DNA from: Smittium mucronatum
Taxonomy: Eukaryota; Kickxellomycota; Harpellomycetes; Harpellales; Legeriomycetaceae
DNA length: 23,591 bases
Assembly (NCBI GenBank): GCA_001953115.1
Contig: LSSL01000920.1
Location: 5,819 to 29,409, forward strand
Direction of reading: 5' to 3'
The notes beneath the pieces were generated by a model, which saw nothing but the letters and a program-made list of their open reading frames with translations, was not told the DNA's origin and did no database searches. The translations under genes were made by a program, and so were the position numbers. Below, in pieces: positions 1 to 8,336 of this stretch; the stretch's first letter is position 1; every line of letters begins with the position of its first letter.

Positions 1-1
1 G

Positions 2-199
2 AGACAGCGCACAGCGTTGCATTATTCTTGGTTGGTAGTAGTGGAGATAGCGCACAGTGATTTGGAGGACAGCGATTCCAGAGGAGGACCATCTCGAAAC
101 AGGAGGAACCGATCTTTTAGCACAGCTGAGACATATTCTAGTTCACAGGTCCAGCGTTCGACAGTCAGACGGATCTCAGCGTCTAACAGCTATTTGTAG
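2..199 (+). CDS. C-terminal end of retroelement ORF (partial)
   Basis: The frame is open from the window edge to a TAG at 197-199, giving about 65 residues with no start in the window. The tail is rich in Ser and Arg and is hydrophilic (for example RGGPSRNRRNRSFS), with no recognisable catalytic motif. It sits directly upstream of the repeat's 3' UTR and AATAAA, so it is most simply the end of the element's last ORF. A basic Ser/Arg tail would suit a nucleic-acid-binding protein, but that is inference. It could also be the end of a retroposed host gene. The GC-rich base composition, unlike the flanks, supports an element or imported origin. Confidence 0.45.
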   Translation, partial: RQRTALHYSWLVVVEIAHSDLEDSDSRGGPSRNRRNRSFSTAETYSSSQVQRSTVRRISASNSYL

Positions 200-526
200 G
201 AAAGCCATGTCGATCAGACCCACGTTTGGGTAGGAGCCTAATTTTATTAATCCTGTTAGAAGTAGGCTCTGACTAGGAGTTCAATAGCTTAAATGAACTG
301 TTTTTCATTGAAAAAGAGCTTAATTCTTGACTGCACGTAGATTCAGTCATCCAGCCTACTTAAAGCAATGCCAGGGTGCGTCTTTCGGTTGGTAGATTGA
401 ACCCTTTTCCCGTAGGTACGCAGCCGGTAGTCCGGCAGAGGAGCTTATTGTAGTTAGGATAATAGTCTTTTCTATACGTCTTTTTCTTTTTTTCAAACTT
501 TTTTAGTATGGTTTTTAATGTCTTAC

Positions 527-554
527 AATAAAATTCCGTGATACAAAAAAAAAA
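527..554 (+). promoter_or_regulatory. Polyadenylation signal and A10 tail of retroelement copy 1
   Basis: AATAAA at 527-532 is followed after 12 nt by a run of ten A at 545-554. The second copy has the same arrangement (AATAAA 5754-5759, A run from 5772), which marks the element's 3' terminus. Confidence 0.7.
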
Positions 555-1562
555 TAGAAAAAAAGTGAAAACACGCTCACTTTTTTATATCATTGGGATT
601 TTTAAACTAAAAATCAAATTCTTTTTATTCGATGATAAATCTTTTCTCCATCCAATAAAAATAATTGATATTTTTGGTGATAAAAGTAAGATTTTGGTGA
701 TTTAAAATGCTCTTTTTAGGAAATTTTATTGATGGCTATGAGATTTTGAGTGGATTAAACATAATTTTGTGTTGATTGGAAATAATTTTGGTATTCAATA
801 ACTGTAAACCATTTCTATTGGTTTATTTAATATATTGTTTTATTGTAACCAATGGTTTACACAGTAAAAAAGTATCTGTCCCAGAAAAGAATCTTCCATT
901 TCTTATTTGCCTTATGTGGTGATAATGTATGGAAAAGATTTTATGTATGGAGTTAAGAATATATTGAATCAATATTTATGACAAAGGTAACTTTGCATAT
1001 TATGAAGATCTGAGAAGAAAAATAAATGGTATTGAAAAGAAATGATGCCTTGATAAATGCAATCTCCAAGATCTCTATGGTTAAGGAGATACACAAGTCT
1101 TTCTATTCTCCTAGGGATTCAAAGATATAACCCTTATAGTAAAAATATACATTTTCTATATATATTCATATAATCTACAAGCTAATAATTCTAAGACGTA
1201 GTTAAAATTGTATATTGACCATGAAATAGGGTTTTAAAGATGTTTATCCGAAACTGAAAAGGCGTTTCAAATCACAATGCATTTTTTGCGAATAAAATTT
1301 AAATTACATGCTATAGGTTGCGTGATATGCAGAATTTAAACCATTAAATTTTAAAAAAATGGATAGGACCATTCTATTGAATGGTTATTTCGGAATATGA
1401 AATGGACAAACTATATTCTAAAGAAAATTCTTCTATTAAATCGGATAGATCTTCACTCATATGAAAAATAACTTTCGAACTTATCCAGTAATATCGAATT
1501 CAAACCTTTTGAATATGTATTCTAATGGAAATTAGATGAAAATATATACCCATTTGTTTTTG
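555..1562. other. AT-rich spacer with possible gene relic
   Basis: There is no intact gene. Positions about 880-1130 have a less AT-rich, coding-like texture broken by stops. One short open piece reads KISMVKEIHKSFYSPR, and another reads FAYYEDLRRKING (ending near 1032). These faintly resemble AFFDYRKKIKDG and LEDVGSFYNSQRR of the secreted protein at 1654-2748, so a decayed paralogue is possible but not shown. An imperfect 20-bp inverted repeat lies at 801-865. Confidence 0.35.
801..865. repeat. Imperfect inverted repeat (hairpin)
   Basis: The left arm ACTGTAAACCATT...ATTGGTTTA (801-825) pairs with TAACCAATGGTTTACACAGT (846-865), apart from a 2-nt bulge and a 3-nt bulge. The function is unknown; it may be the end of a small mobile element or just a cruciform. 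Confidence 0.45.
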
Positions 1563-1570
1563 TATATAAA
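1563..1570 (+). promoter_or_regulatory. Putative TATA box of the secreted-protein gene
   Basis: TATATAAA lies about 84 bp upstream of the ATG at 1654, a sensible distance for a core promoter. The flanks are AT-rich, so chance occurrence is likely enough to keep confidence modest. Confidence 0.4.
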
Positions 1571-1653
1571 AGCTTTGATTTAAAAAGAATATAAAACACA
1601 AGAATTTTTTTTATAATACACTGATATATGCTGTTAAAAAGATATCTTTGCAA

Positions 1654-2748
1654 ATGCTGATAATGATTTTCCACTGCATTTTTTTTTCTTTTATTATCGC
1701 TTCAGTAAATCCTTATCATTTATTAATCTGTTTAAACAAAGAGAAATTTAAGCCTTTTTTGAACGCAATTCAACTTGAAGCAAAATGTTACGGGGGTCCT
1801 GAATTGGAAACTCAGGTAGTTATAAATAGTGGCTATATAAAAGCCGCAGATAATCTCAATGATTACACCGAAATGTCAACTAAAGGGCCTCATACTAATT
1901 GCAGGTTGAAGGATACTAGAAAAGCTTATCTGGGTGGATATTGTTCAAATAAAATATTTTTATGGGATGGTTATAATTTAAGCAACATGAAATTTAATGT
2001 ATCCCATATACATAACGACCTTACCGTTGTTACAGCTTCTTGGAAAGAGTTTGTTCCTAGTGGGTTTAGTTTGGATGTTGCTCTCAAATCGTTAATGATA
2101 CCGATATTAACTGGGTATGAAAAGTCAAATAAATATTACAGTTATATAAATATTGATTTTACAAAAGAGATGTCTCAGTTCTTGGGCTTGGGAGAAGCTT
2201 TTTTCGATTACAGGAAAAAAATTAAAGACGGAAAGACAGGAATATATGGTCTCAGAAGAAATGGGTATTGGGTGAGGTGGGATAGAGTTTGTATTGTGGC
2301 AATTTGGGGAATGTTACAGAAGGGAGAAGACTACATGCACATTTTACCAAAGTGCTTCAGATTAGAAATACCCTTAACATTTCCAAAAAAATTAATAGAT
2401 TTGGAAGATGTAGGGAGCTTCTATAATAGCCAAAGAAGACTAGATGGTGGCGAATGTCATTTCAAAAATAGCCATTTTGATCCCTCTTATATCAAAAATA
2501 TAGCTGATAAACAAATTGTAGAAATACATGACTATGATCTGTATACCGAAGTTATGACGTATAGGTTTTCTTCCATTTTCAGGTATTTAAATGACTCTGA
2601 ATATTTTGAAAAGGAATCCAGCGTATTAAAAGAAGTCACTGAAAGCCCAAAAGAATATGTTGAAATGGTATACAATAAAATAAGAAACTATTTGGAAGAT
2701 AGAAATAAAGGAATTAAAGATGGTCCGTTTTATAGTGAAATAAATTAA
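1654..2748 (+). CDS. Secreted protein of unknown family, 364 aa, intronless
   Basis: One uninterrupted frame runs from ATG 1654 to TAA 2748. A frame-extending TTG at 1648 is not a credible eukaryotic start. Residues 1-18 are strongly hydrophobic (MLIMIFHCIFFSFIIAS), which predicts a signal peptide cleaved near residue 17-19. The mature part is hydrophilic and has no further clear membrane span. N-glycosylation sequons (N108-L-S, N115-V-S and an N-D-S near the C-terminus) and seven cysteines in the mature part fit passage through the secretory pathway. Trp and Tyr are fairly frequent in the middle (GYWVRWDRVC). A TATA box lies 84 bp upstream. I do not recognise the fold: no catalytic motif, carbohydrate-binding repeat or GPI-type tail is evident. 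Length and codon texture argue strongly for a real gene. It may belong to a lineage-specific secreted family. Confidence 0.85.
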   Translation: MLIMIFHCIFFSFIIASVNPYHLLICLNKEKFKPFLNAIQLEAKCYGGPELETQVVINSGYIKAADNLNDYTEMSTKGPHTNCRLKDTRKAYLGGYCSNKIFLWDGYNLSNMKFNVSHIHNDLTVVTASWKEFVPSGFSLDVALKSLMIPILTGYEKSNKYYSYINIDFTKEMSQFLGLGEAFFDYRKKIKDGKTGIYGLRRNGYWVRWDRVCIVAIWGMLQKGEDYMHILPKCFRLEIPLTFPKKLIDLEDVGSFYNSQRRLDGGECHFKNSHFDPSYIKNIADKQIVEIHDYDLYTEVMTYRFSSIFRYLNDSEYFEKESSVLKEVTESPKEYVEMVYNKIRNYLEDRNKGIKDGPFYSEIN

Positions 2749-2882
2749 GATACAGTCTCATCTCAGATTATTTCCTATTTTTTAGTCTTTAAATTTAAGC
2801 AAACTATTTTGGTTATATACAAGTAAAATATAGAAATTTTAAATTTTACAAATTAGATATTATCATGATTAGCGATTCATAA

Positions 2883-3194
2883 ATGTTTACATTATCTTAT
2901 AAATCTTTGAAAATATTTACAAATTATCAAAATAAGCCCAAATATCCATTTTTAATTCCATATTTAAAAATAAAAAACAAACCAATTCGGAATAGAAAAT
3001 CAATTCAAGTCATAAGCCCAATTATAAAGCCCTTCCACCCTTCTTTAACCTTTATTTTTATAGAAAGAAAAAATAAAATTTATGTACATGTGGGCAATTT
3101 CGGCTCACACTTACAACCATTCATGATATATACTCTCCTCACACCAATTGTATTATTTTTGATTTTTTTCATGAAATGGCTCATTAAAAATTAA
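2883..3194 (+). CDS. Doubtful small ORF with C-terminal membrane segment, 103 aa
   Basis: An ATG-initiated frame of 103 codons begins 134 bp after the secreted-protein gene, on the same strand. The N-terminal two thirds are basic (Lys/Arg/Asn) and Pro-containing. The last 25 residues (IYTLLTPIVLFLIFFMKW core) would span a membrane, followed by a Lys-Asn tail. In DNA this AT-rich a frame of this length can occur by chance, and no family is recognised. It could be a tail-anchored protein, a relic, or spurious. Confidence 0.2.
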   Translation: MFTLSYKSLKIFTNYQNKPKYPFLIPYLKIKNKPIRNRKSIQVISPIIKPFHPSLTFIFIERKNKIYVHVGNFGSHLQPFMIYTLLTPIVLFLIFFMKWLIKN

Positions 3195-5569
3195 AAATGC
3201 AATAATTATTGTGGATCGATCTGAATTAAAGATTTTTTAATTTTCGTCTGTGTGCCCAGAGCATTTAAGTCCAGATTTTAAGTGACTCTACGGTCAGCTT
3301 GAACCAACACTTCGAGTTATGGAGGTGCTAGAGAGACAGAGGGGAGTTGTGTGACAAACAATTTTGAAATTATTTCACTTTTTTCAATTTTTTTAAATTA
3401 GTTTTTATAAATTTTTTTTTATTTTTAAAATTAATTTCACGTGAAAAAAAACTTTTTGATAGAATGTGAAAATAAAAGAAAGAAATCTTCAAAGAAATCT
3501 ATGGATATAAATATTTATATAATAACAATACTATATATAAAGAGTATATCTTTAAGGTTTATCTATATTTGTATATATATTCCCAGATTGTGTTGGATTT
3601 TTTTTTTATATATATGCCAAACCTCTTAAATGCTATGTATCAGAGGTAAAGACTACTTTTTTCTGTAGGGGTTTGAAGGAGGTGAATAGATATGTTTGAA
3701 GATAGATTTAATCTAATTCAGATTGAATTTTCGATAATAATTACTCTTTTATACTAAAATCGTAATTTAAATCAAAAGTTCTAAGATTTTGTATTTTAAA
3801 GATTAAAATTTAATTTTTTATAAAAAAAAAAGAATAAATATAGTTCAATTTATTAAAAAAAATTTAAAATTGTATGATTTCCCATTAATAATATAAGGGA
3901 ACCAAAATGAATTGTTGGTTTATGAAGGGTGGCTTGAGTTTGAAAATATATTTGGAAACTCTTTGCAAAAAAGTCAAAATAAATTGTGGGGTAATATATG
4001 TCATTTTTTAAATCGATAGAAAATAAATTCATCAATTTTTCTTTTTTTTGTGAAAATTTCTCATCAAATTCGTCATTTTTGAAAATTTACAAATTCTGTA
4101 AAGTTAGAGAAGAGCCTTTTATTTTAGGAATATTAAATGCAAAAATAAGCCTAAAATTAAACCATAGATCCATAATTTAAGTAAATAAATATTCCTCCCG
4201 AATTGATTCTCGCGAGGTGTAGATTTGATAAAGTGGAAGAATAAATTTGGTGAAATAAACTTTTTTTTTTTCAAATAAAATTTTATACATTTTTTTAAAC
4301 TGTAAAACATAATTAACTTTTACGAAATGATAACAGTCAAGCAAAATAAGCCTAAAATGAGTAAAAAATAACTTTAATTGAATAAATAATTTAAAAACAG
4401 CGATAATTATATTTGAAAGTTTCTCGAATCATTTTAATCGGATTCTCTATTATAAATTTAAGGTTTTTTTGATAAAACTCTTAAAAGTAATTACAATGCA
4501 TTAAATTGTGATTAGATAAGCTTTTTGTAAAATTTTAAAATAGAATATCTGCTATTTTTTAGAACATATTCCGAAAATGAAATATTTTGTAAGTAATTTT
4601 TATTTTCGCCTTTTATTAAAAATAGTTGAATATAAAATTGGGGGATAATATGTTAGATTATTATTTTTTTTAAACATGAATATAAGAAATGCATCTATCG
4701 TGAAATTTAAGATGTGGTGATAAAAATATATTTAAATTAATTACAAAGTGTGTTTTCAAGCTCAATTAAAGTAAAGGCACAATTTTTAAGACAAGGAAAA
4801 ATTTAATATTTATTTGACCTTTGAATTTGAAAATATTGAATCTAATTCATTTCTATTCTATATTATATACATTGAATAACAAAGATTCATTATTTTTTCT
4901 ATCTAAATTTCTCTTTATCGTAAAATAAATGGGAAAATGTTCCTAAGATACATAGAATAATACTCGAAGTTTAAATAAAATAGGAGCCTGATAACAAAGA
5001 TTAGATTATCTTCCGATTAAAGGATTCTTTTTAATAATATTGTTTCTGGAATCTTAATTCTGCCATAAAAGAAATAATAAGTTAAATATACATATTTTTT
5101 GTAGATATCAAAGAATAGGAGATAAAAACAAATATATATACTTATACGATTAAAAAATTTCTTAAAAAAAAAATTGTAAAAAATATGAAATATTTGAAAT
5201 CAATAGGGAAACTAAAGCTTTCTACTTTAATCTCCAGTAAATTCCAAAAAAAATAAACAATCTTACAACAAATTTACAGAAAATGATAAAAATATTTTTA
5301 TTTGTAAAGAATAAAAATATGGGATTGTATTTTTATCTGAAGCTTTATTTATATTCTTTTAAAAGAAATATGTCGATTTCATTAAAGTTATTAAGAGTTA
5401 CAGTAGTGATGAAGATCAAAATTTTAACTTTCGGATAGGAATATAGGTATCAAAGACTTTGTGCTATATTCTAAACTTATTTATGAAAGTAAAAGTTAAT
5501 ACAAATACCATTGATTCTAATGCGGTAATCCTTTTTGATATATTTTCAAATTAGTAATTTTTTTCATTA
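3195..5569. other. AT-rich intergenic spacer
   Basis: No supportable gene. A GC-richer island lies at about 3246-3356 (see findings). A 16-bp direct repeat (aaaataagcctaaaat) occurs near 4142 and 4343. Short open frames on both strands at 3850-4310 are lysine/phenylalanine-rich translations of AT-rich DNA and are not credible genes. Confidence 0.5.
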
Positions 5570-5580
5570 CTTTATATCAA
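5570..5580 (+). repeat. Left target-site duplication of retroelement copy 2
   Basis: The 11-bp sequence ctttatatcaa immediately precedes the start of homology to copy 1 and is repeated exactly at 5783-5793 just after the A tail. Confidence 0.85.
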
Positions 5581-5782
5581 ACTTGAAGCAATGCCAGGGG
5601 GCGTCTTTCGGTTGATAGATTGAACCCTTTTCCCGTAGGTAAGCAGCCGGTAGTCCATCAGAGGAGCTTATTGTAGTTAGAGCAATAGTCTTTTCTATAC
5701 GACTTTTTCTTTTTTCATATTTTTTAGTATAGTTTTTAATGACGTTATCTTACAATAAAATTCCGTAATACAAAAAAAAAAG
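5581..5782 (+). mobile_element. 5'-truncated, poly(A)-tailed retroelement insertion, copy 2 (202 bp)
   Basis: The insertion matches 358-554 of copy 1 from its first base (acttgaagcaatgcc against acttaaagcaatgcc) through AATAAA (5754-5759) to an A10 run (5772-5781). Homology starts exactly at the end of the left 11-bp direct repeat, and the A tail is followed by the right copy of that repeat. This is the signature of reverse-transcribed, 5'-truncated insertion by target-primed reverse transcription. It cannot code for anything. Relative to copy 1 it carries substitutions and a 6-bp difference just before the poly(A) signal (aatgacgttatc against aatgtc). The 5-bp hairpin GCCGG/CCGGC of copy 1 is broken here (GCCGG/CCATC). 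Confidence 0.85.
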
Positions 5783-5793
5783 CTTTATATCAA
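5783..5793 (+). repeat. Right target-site duplication of retroelement copy 2
   Basis: An exact second copy of ctttatatcaa directly after the A tail, with one extra G at 5782. Together with 5570-5580 it fixes both insertion boundaries. Confidence 0.85.
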
Positions 5794-6784
5794 TTTGTTG
5801 ATTTTCGCAATTATAAACGGTCTTTTTTGAATGAAGTGGGGGAGGGAGGGGAGGTGAAACAATTAGCATCTATAAACCAAGCATAATAAAAAATTCGAGG
5901 ATATTTTTACCATTCATTTTTAAAGGGGGGTCTATATTGATATTAATATCTATCAATTTCTATCACAAAAGATTATAGACTAATAATACATATTTTGGTT
6001 TATCAAAGTGCCCGCAGACTTAATTTCTGATTTTCTATGTGTTTTAATGTTTTATTTATAGGATTTCTGAGGGTGTTTTTAAAAAGAAATATATCTATTC
6101 ATGATTGAATTTTTAAATCACCTAGCAAGCATTTCATAAATGTCATTGTAATATAGATTCTATTTATTCTTGTAAAATTGTTTGGACAGTGTAGGCTTAT
6201 TTCCTATATAAAATTATAACCTACATAAGTTAAAAATTATAAATTTATTCATACATCATCTGGACGTATTTGTAAGTGAAGGAAATGGGGTCTAACCTAT
6301 CTAAAAAGAAAATAAACTTAAATTTCGCTTATCGAATGGTATATAATATATCTATCTAGCATTTAAAAGCTTAAAAAAATTATGTTTTTTGTGAATTATA
6401 AAGCTACAAATCAATTTCTATTCCTTAGGGCGCGAGATTTTAAACCAGAACCAATGGAATTTTTGTTCCTACTACCGATAACAATTAATGACCAATTAAT
6501 ATTAAATCAGCAAATAATACCAATTATAAGTAGACAAATGAGATGGGTTATATACAAGTAAATATGAATTTTTAATCGATTCAAATTCAAAACATTAAAA
6601 ATTTCTGCTATTTGTATTTTTTATAATATCGAGAGCTTATTACACAGAACTTTAGTTATTAGAATTAAGTTGTTTTTATAAAGAATCAATTTTTCGATAA
6701 ATTTAACTTTTTCATGATCTATAAAAAAATACATACAGCAATCCCTCATTCTCTGAAAAAAACTTATAATCTATCAAATAAATC
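5794..6784. other. Spacer upstream of ISY1
   Basis: AT-rich, no credible gene. It contains a G-rich tract at 5838-5854 and a G6 run near 5930. The last few hundred bases presumably include the ISY1 promoter, but no distinctive element stands out. Confidence 0.5.
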
Positions 6785-7767
6785 ATGGTAAGAATTTCTT
6801 TAAAATATAAAAATTTTGTATGTATTTTAGTTGTTGTTTCCTTCTAAACCCATATACTCTATTCTACCATTTAATAGGCGCGTAATCAAGAGAAAGCTCA
6901 GTAAGTTTTCCGAATCATATTAAATAATTTTCAATAGCATGAATAACAGTTAGGGTTTATTTCCAATACGCTTTTAATTTTTATCCCTTCCGAATTTTAG
7001 AACGATGTTATATCGATTTCGGGAGGTTCAGGCTATAGAAGCCGGCCTAGTTAAGCCGGAGGAAAAGAGACCATATTTAGCGTTTAGAGTTAACAATGTA
7101 TTTCAGGCAGAGAAATGGAGACGTCAAGTGATTAGAGACATTTCCAGAAATGTCACTAAGGTCCATGATGGCAGTTTACCTGAAAATCAAATCCGCGATA
7201 TCAACGATGAAATAAATAAGCTTTTAAGAGAGAAGGGTCATTGGGAAACTAGAATTAAAGAATTGGGCGGGACGGATTATTTTGTAAGAATTAGTTATTT
7301 TTAATTTTATGAATTATATAGTAACCGTTTTCTAAACTTTTTATATCAAAGAAAACTGGACCCAAAATGCTCGATGAAGAAGGTAAAGAAATACCGGGAA
7401 ATCGTGGCTACAAGTAATTATTTTCACTTTAAGTTTTCAGATGATTATTTTTTTTGCCTTCTAAAAAAACCCTCCGTAATTCTCCTTTAGATATTTTGGT
7501 CGAGCTAGGGATCTTCCTGGAGTCAGAGAATTATTAATAAGAGAAAAACCAGTTAAGAAGAAGAAAACCAGATTCGATCTATACAAGAATATAGATTCTG
7601 ATTACTATGGATACCGGGATGAGGATCCAGAGGGTGAATTGCTCAAATACGAAGATATGATTTCCCAAAAGCAAATCGAGCAACTACAAAACTCAAATGA
7701 TTTGACTTTAAGTGATTCCGAGCCAAGTGGGTACAGCTCTTCTGAATCAGAATCAGAATTAGATTAA
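6785..7767 (+). CDS. ISY1: Pre-mRNA-splicing factor ISY1, 215 aa, five exons
   Basis: Exons: 6785-6787, 6878-6900, 7001-7283, 7352-7413 and 7491-7767 (648 nt, in frame). All introns are GT-AG (90, 100, 68 and 77 nt). The start codon alone forms the first coding exon. I chose it because splicing there yields MARNQEKAQTMLYRFRE, the conserved Isy1 N-terminus; the ATG at 7005 would lose nine of these residues. Hallmark blocks follow: AEKWRRQVIRDIS, IRDINDEINKLLREKGHWE, RIKELGG, GPKMLDEEGKEIPGNRGYKYFG and DLPGVRELL. A basic stretch (KKKKTR) and an acidic Ser/Glu-rich tail (SSSESESELD) close the protein. Isy1 is a nuclear component of the NineTeen complex-associated spliceosome and supports splicing fidelity. 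At 215 aa it is near the short fungal forms and lacks the long acidic C-terminal part of animal ISY1. Confidence 0.95.
6788..6877 (+). other. ISY1 intron 1, inserted directly after the ATG
   Basis: The donor gtaaga follows the ATG with no other coding base, and the acceptor is ttaatag at 6871-6877. The first coding exon is therefore three nucleotides of coding sequence plus the 5' UTR. The next exon (6878-6900) is only 23 nt. Confidence 0.85.
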
Positions 7768-8336
7768 TATTATTTTCTTGTACCAATCCACTTTTATTGT
7801 AACATATATAAATATCCGATACCTTTAGACATTTTTGTTCTTTGCTTAACCTATTTTCTTATTTCTTTTTTTTTTTAAAGCAAAATTCATATATCTTGCG
7901 AATTATTAACGCTTATCCCATTTAAAGTTCTCTGAAAATTATCCATCTTCAAGAAATAGCTAGAATTTTTAATTATTTACAATCTCTCGCATGTGCACAA
8001 TCTAAACAGATCGAATTTACCCTAAATTATGTATCTTAAATTCGAGTTAAGGCGGATTTCAAATCAGGTCAATTCTATTTGTCATGATTTTGGATTTGAA
8101 AGTATCATTTATTAGGCAGCTATTTGATGTTTTACCAACTAAACAATTTTATTTGCTTATTACATTACTAAATACATTATGCCCAATAGATTAATACAAT
8201 AGAGAAGTGTCCGATAAATTTGCGTTCTTTAAAGAGGAAACTAAAATATTTAATAATGTAATCTATGTGATCCAAGGCATATTCAGATTACTTGAAATTT
8301 GTCTTAATACCTTTAAACTCAGTCAGATTCCAAAAT
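7768..8336. other. Intergenic region between ISY1 and the USP gene
   Basis: A 569-bp spacer between two same-strand genes. It must hold the ISY1 3' UTR and the USP promoter. No clear AATAAA follows ISY1. Short open frames overlapping 8207-8425 are in other frames and unsupported. Confidence 0.6.

Larger units (their letters stand above)
1..554 (+). mobile_element. 3' end of a poly(A)-tailed (non-LTR-type) retroelement, copy 1, 5' end outside window
   Basis: Seen: positions 358-554 are near-identical to 5581-5782, with roughly ten substitutions and two small indels. Both copies end with the polyadenylation signal AATAAA (527-532 here), a short spacer and a run of ten A (545-554). The block is clearly richer in G+C than the surrounding DNA. 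It holds the end of an open frame (2-199) and then about 355 nt of 3' UTR with several stem-loops: ACCCA/TGGGT at 218-231, GAGCCTA/TAGGCTC at 234-269 and GCCGG/CCGGC at 423-436. The A tail plus the 5'-truncated second copy with a target duplication fits target-primed reverse transcription as in LINE or SINE elements. No reverse transcriptase is visible because the 5' part is outside the window, so the class is inferred. A retroposed host gene family is an alternative. Confidence 0.7.

Noticed and set aside
1..554. LTR of a Ty3/Copia-type element
   Set aside because: The A tail after AATAAA and the 5'-truncated second copy with an 11-bp TSD fit non-LTR retrotransposition, and no TG...CA ends or short fixed TSDs are seen.
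1648..1653. TTG start two codons upstream of the secreted protein's ATG
   Set aside because: Non-ATG starts are not expected in this eukaryotic context; the ATG at 1654 gives the full signal peptide.
3853..4310. Overlapping short ORFs on both strands
   Set aside because: Translations are Lys/Phe/Ile-rich as expected from AT-rich DNA, with no domain and mutual overlap.
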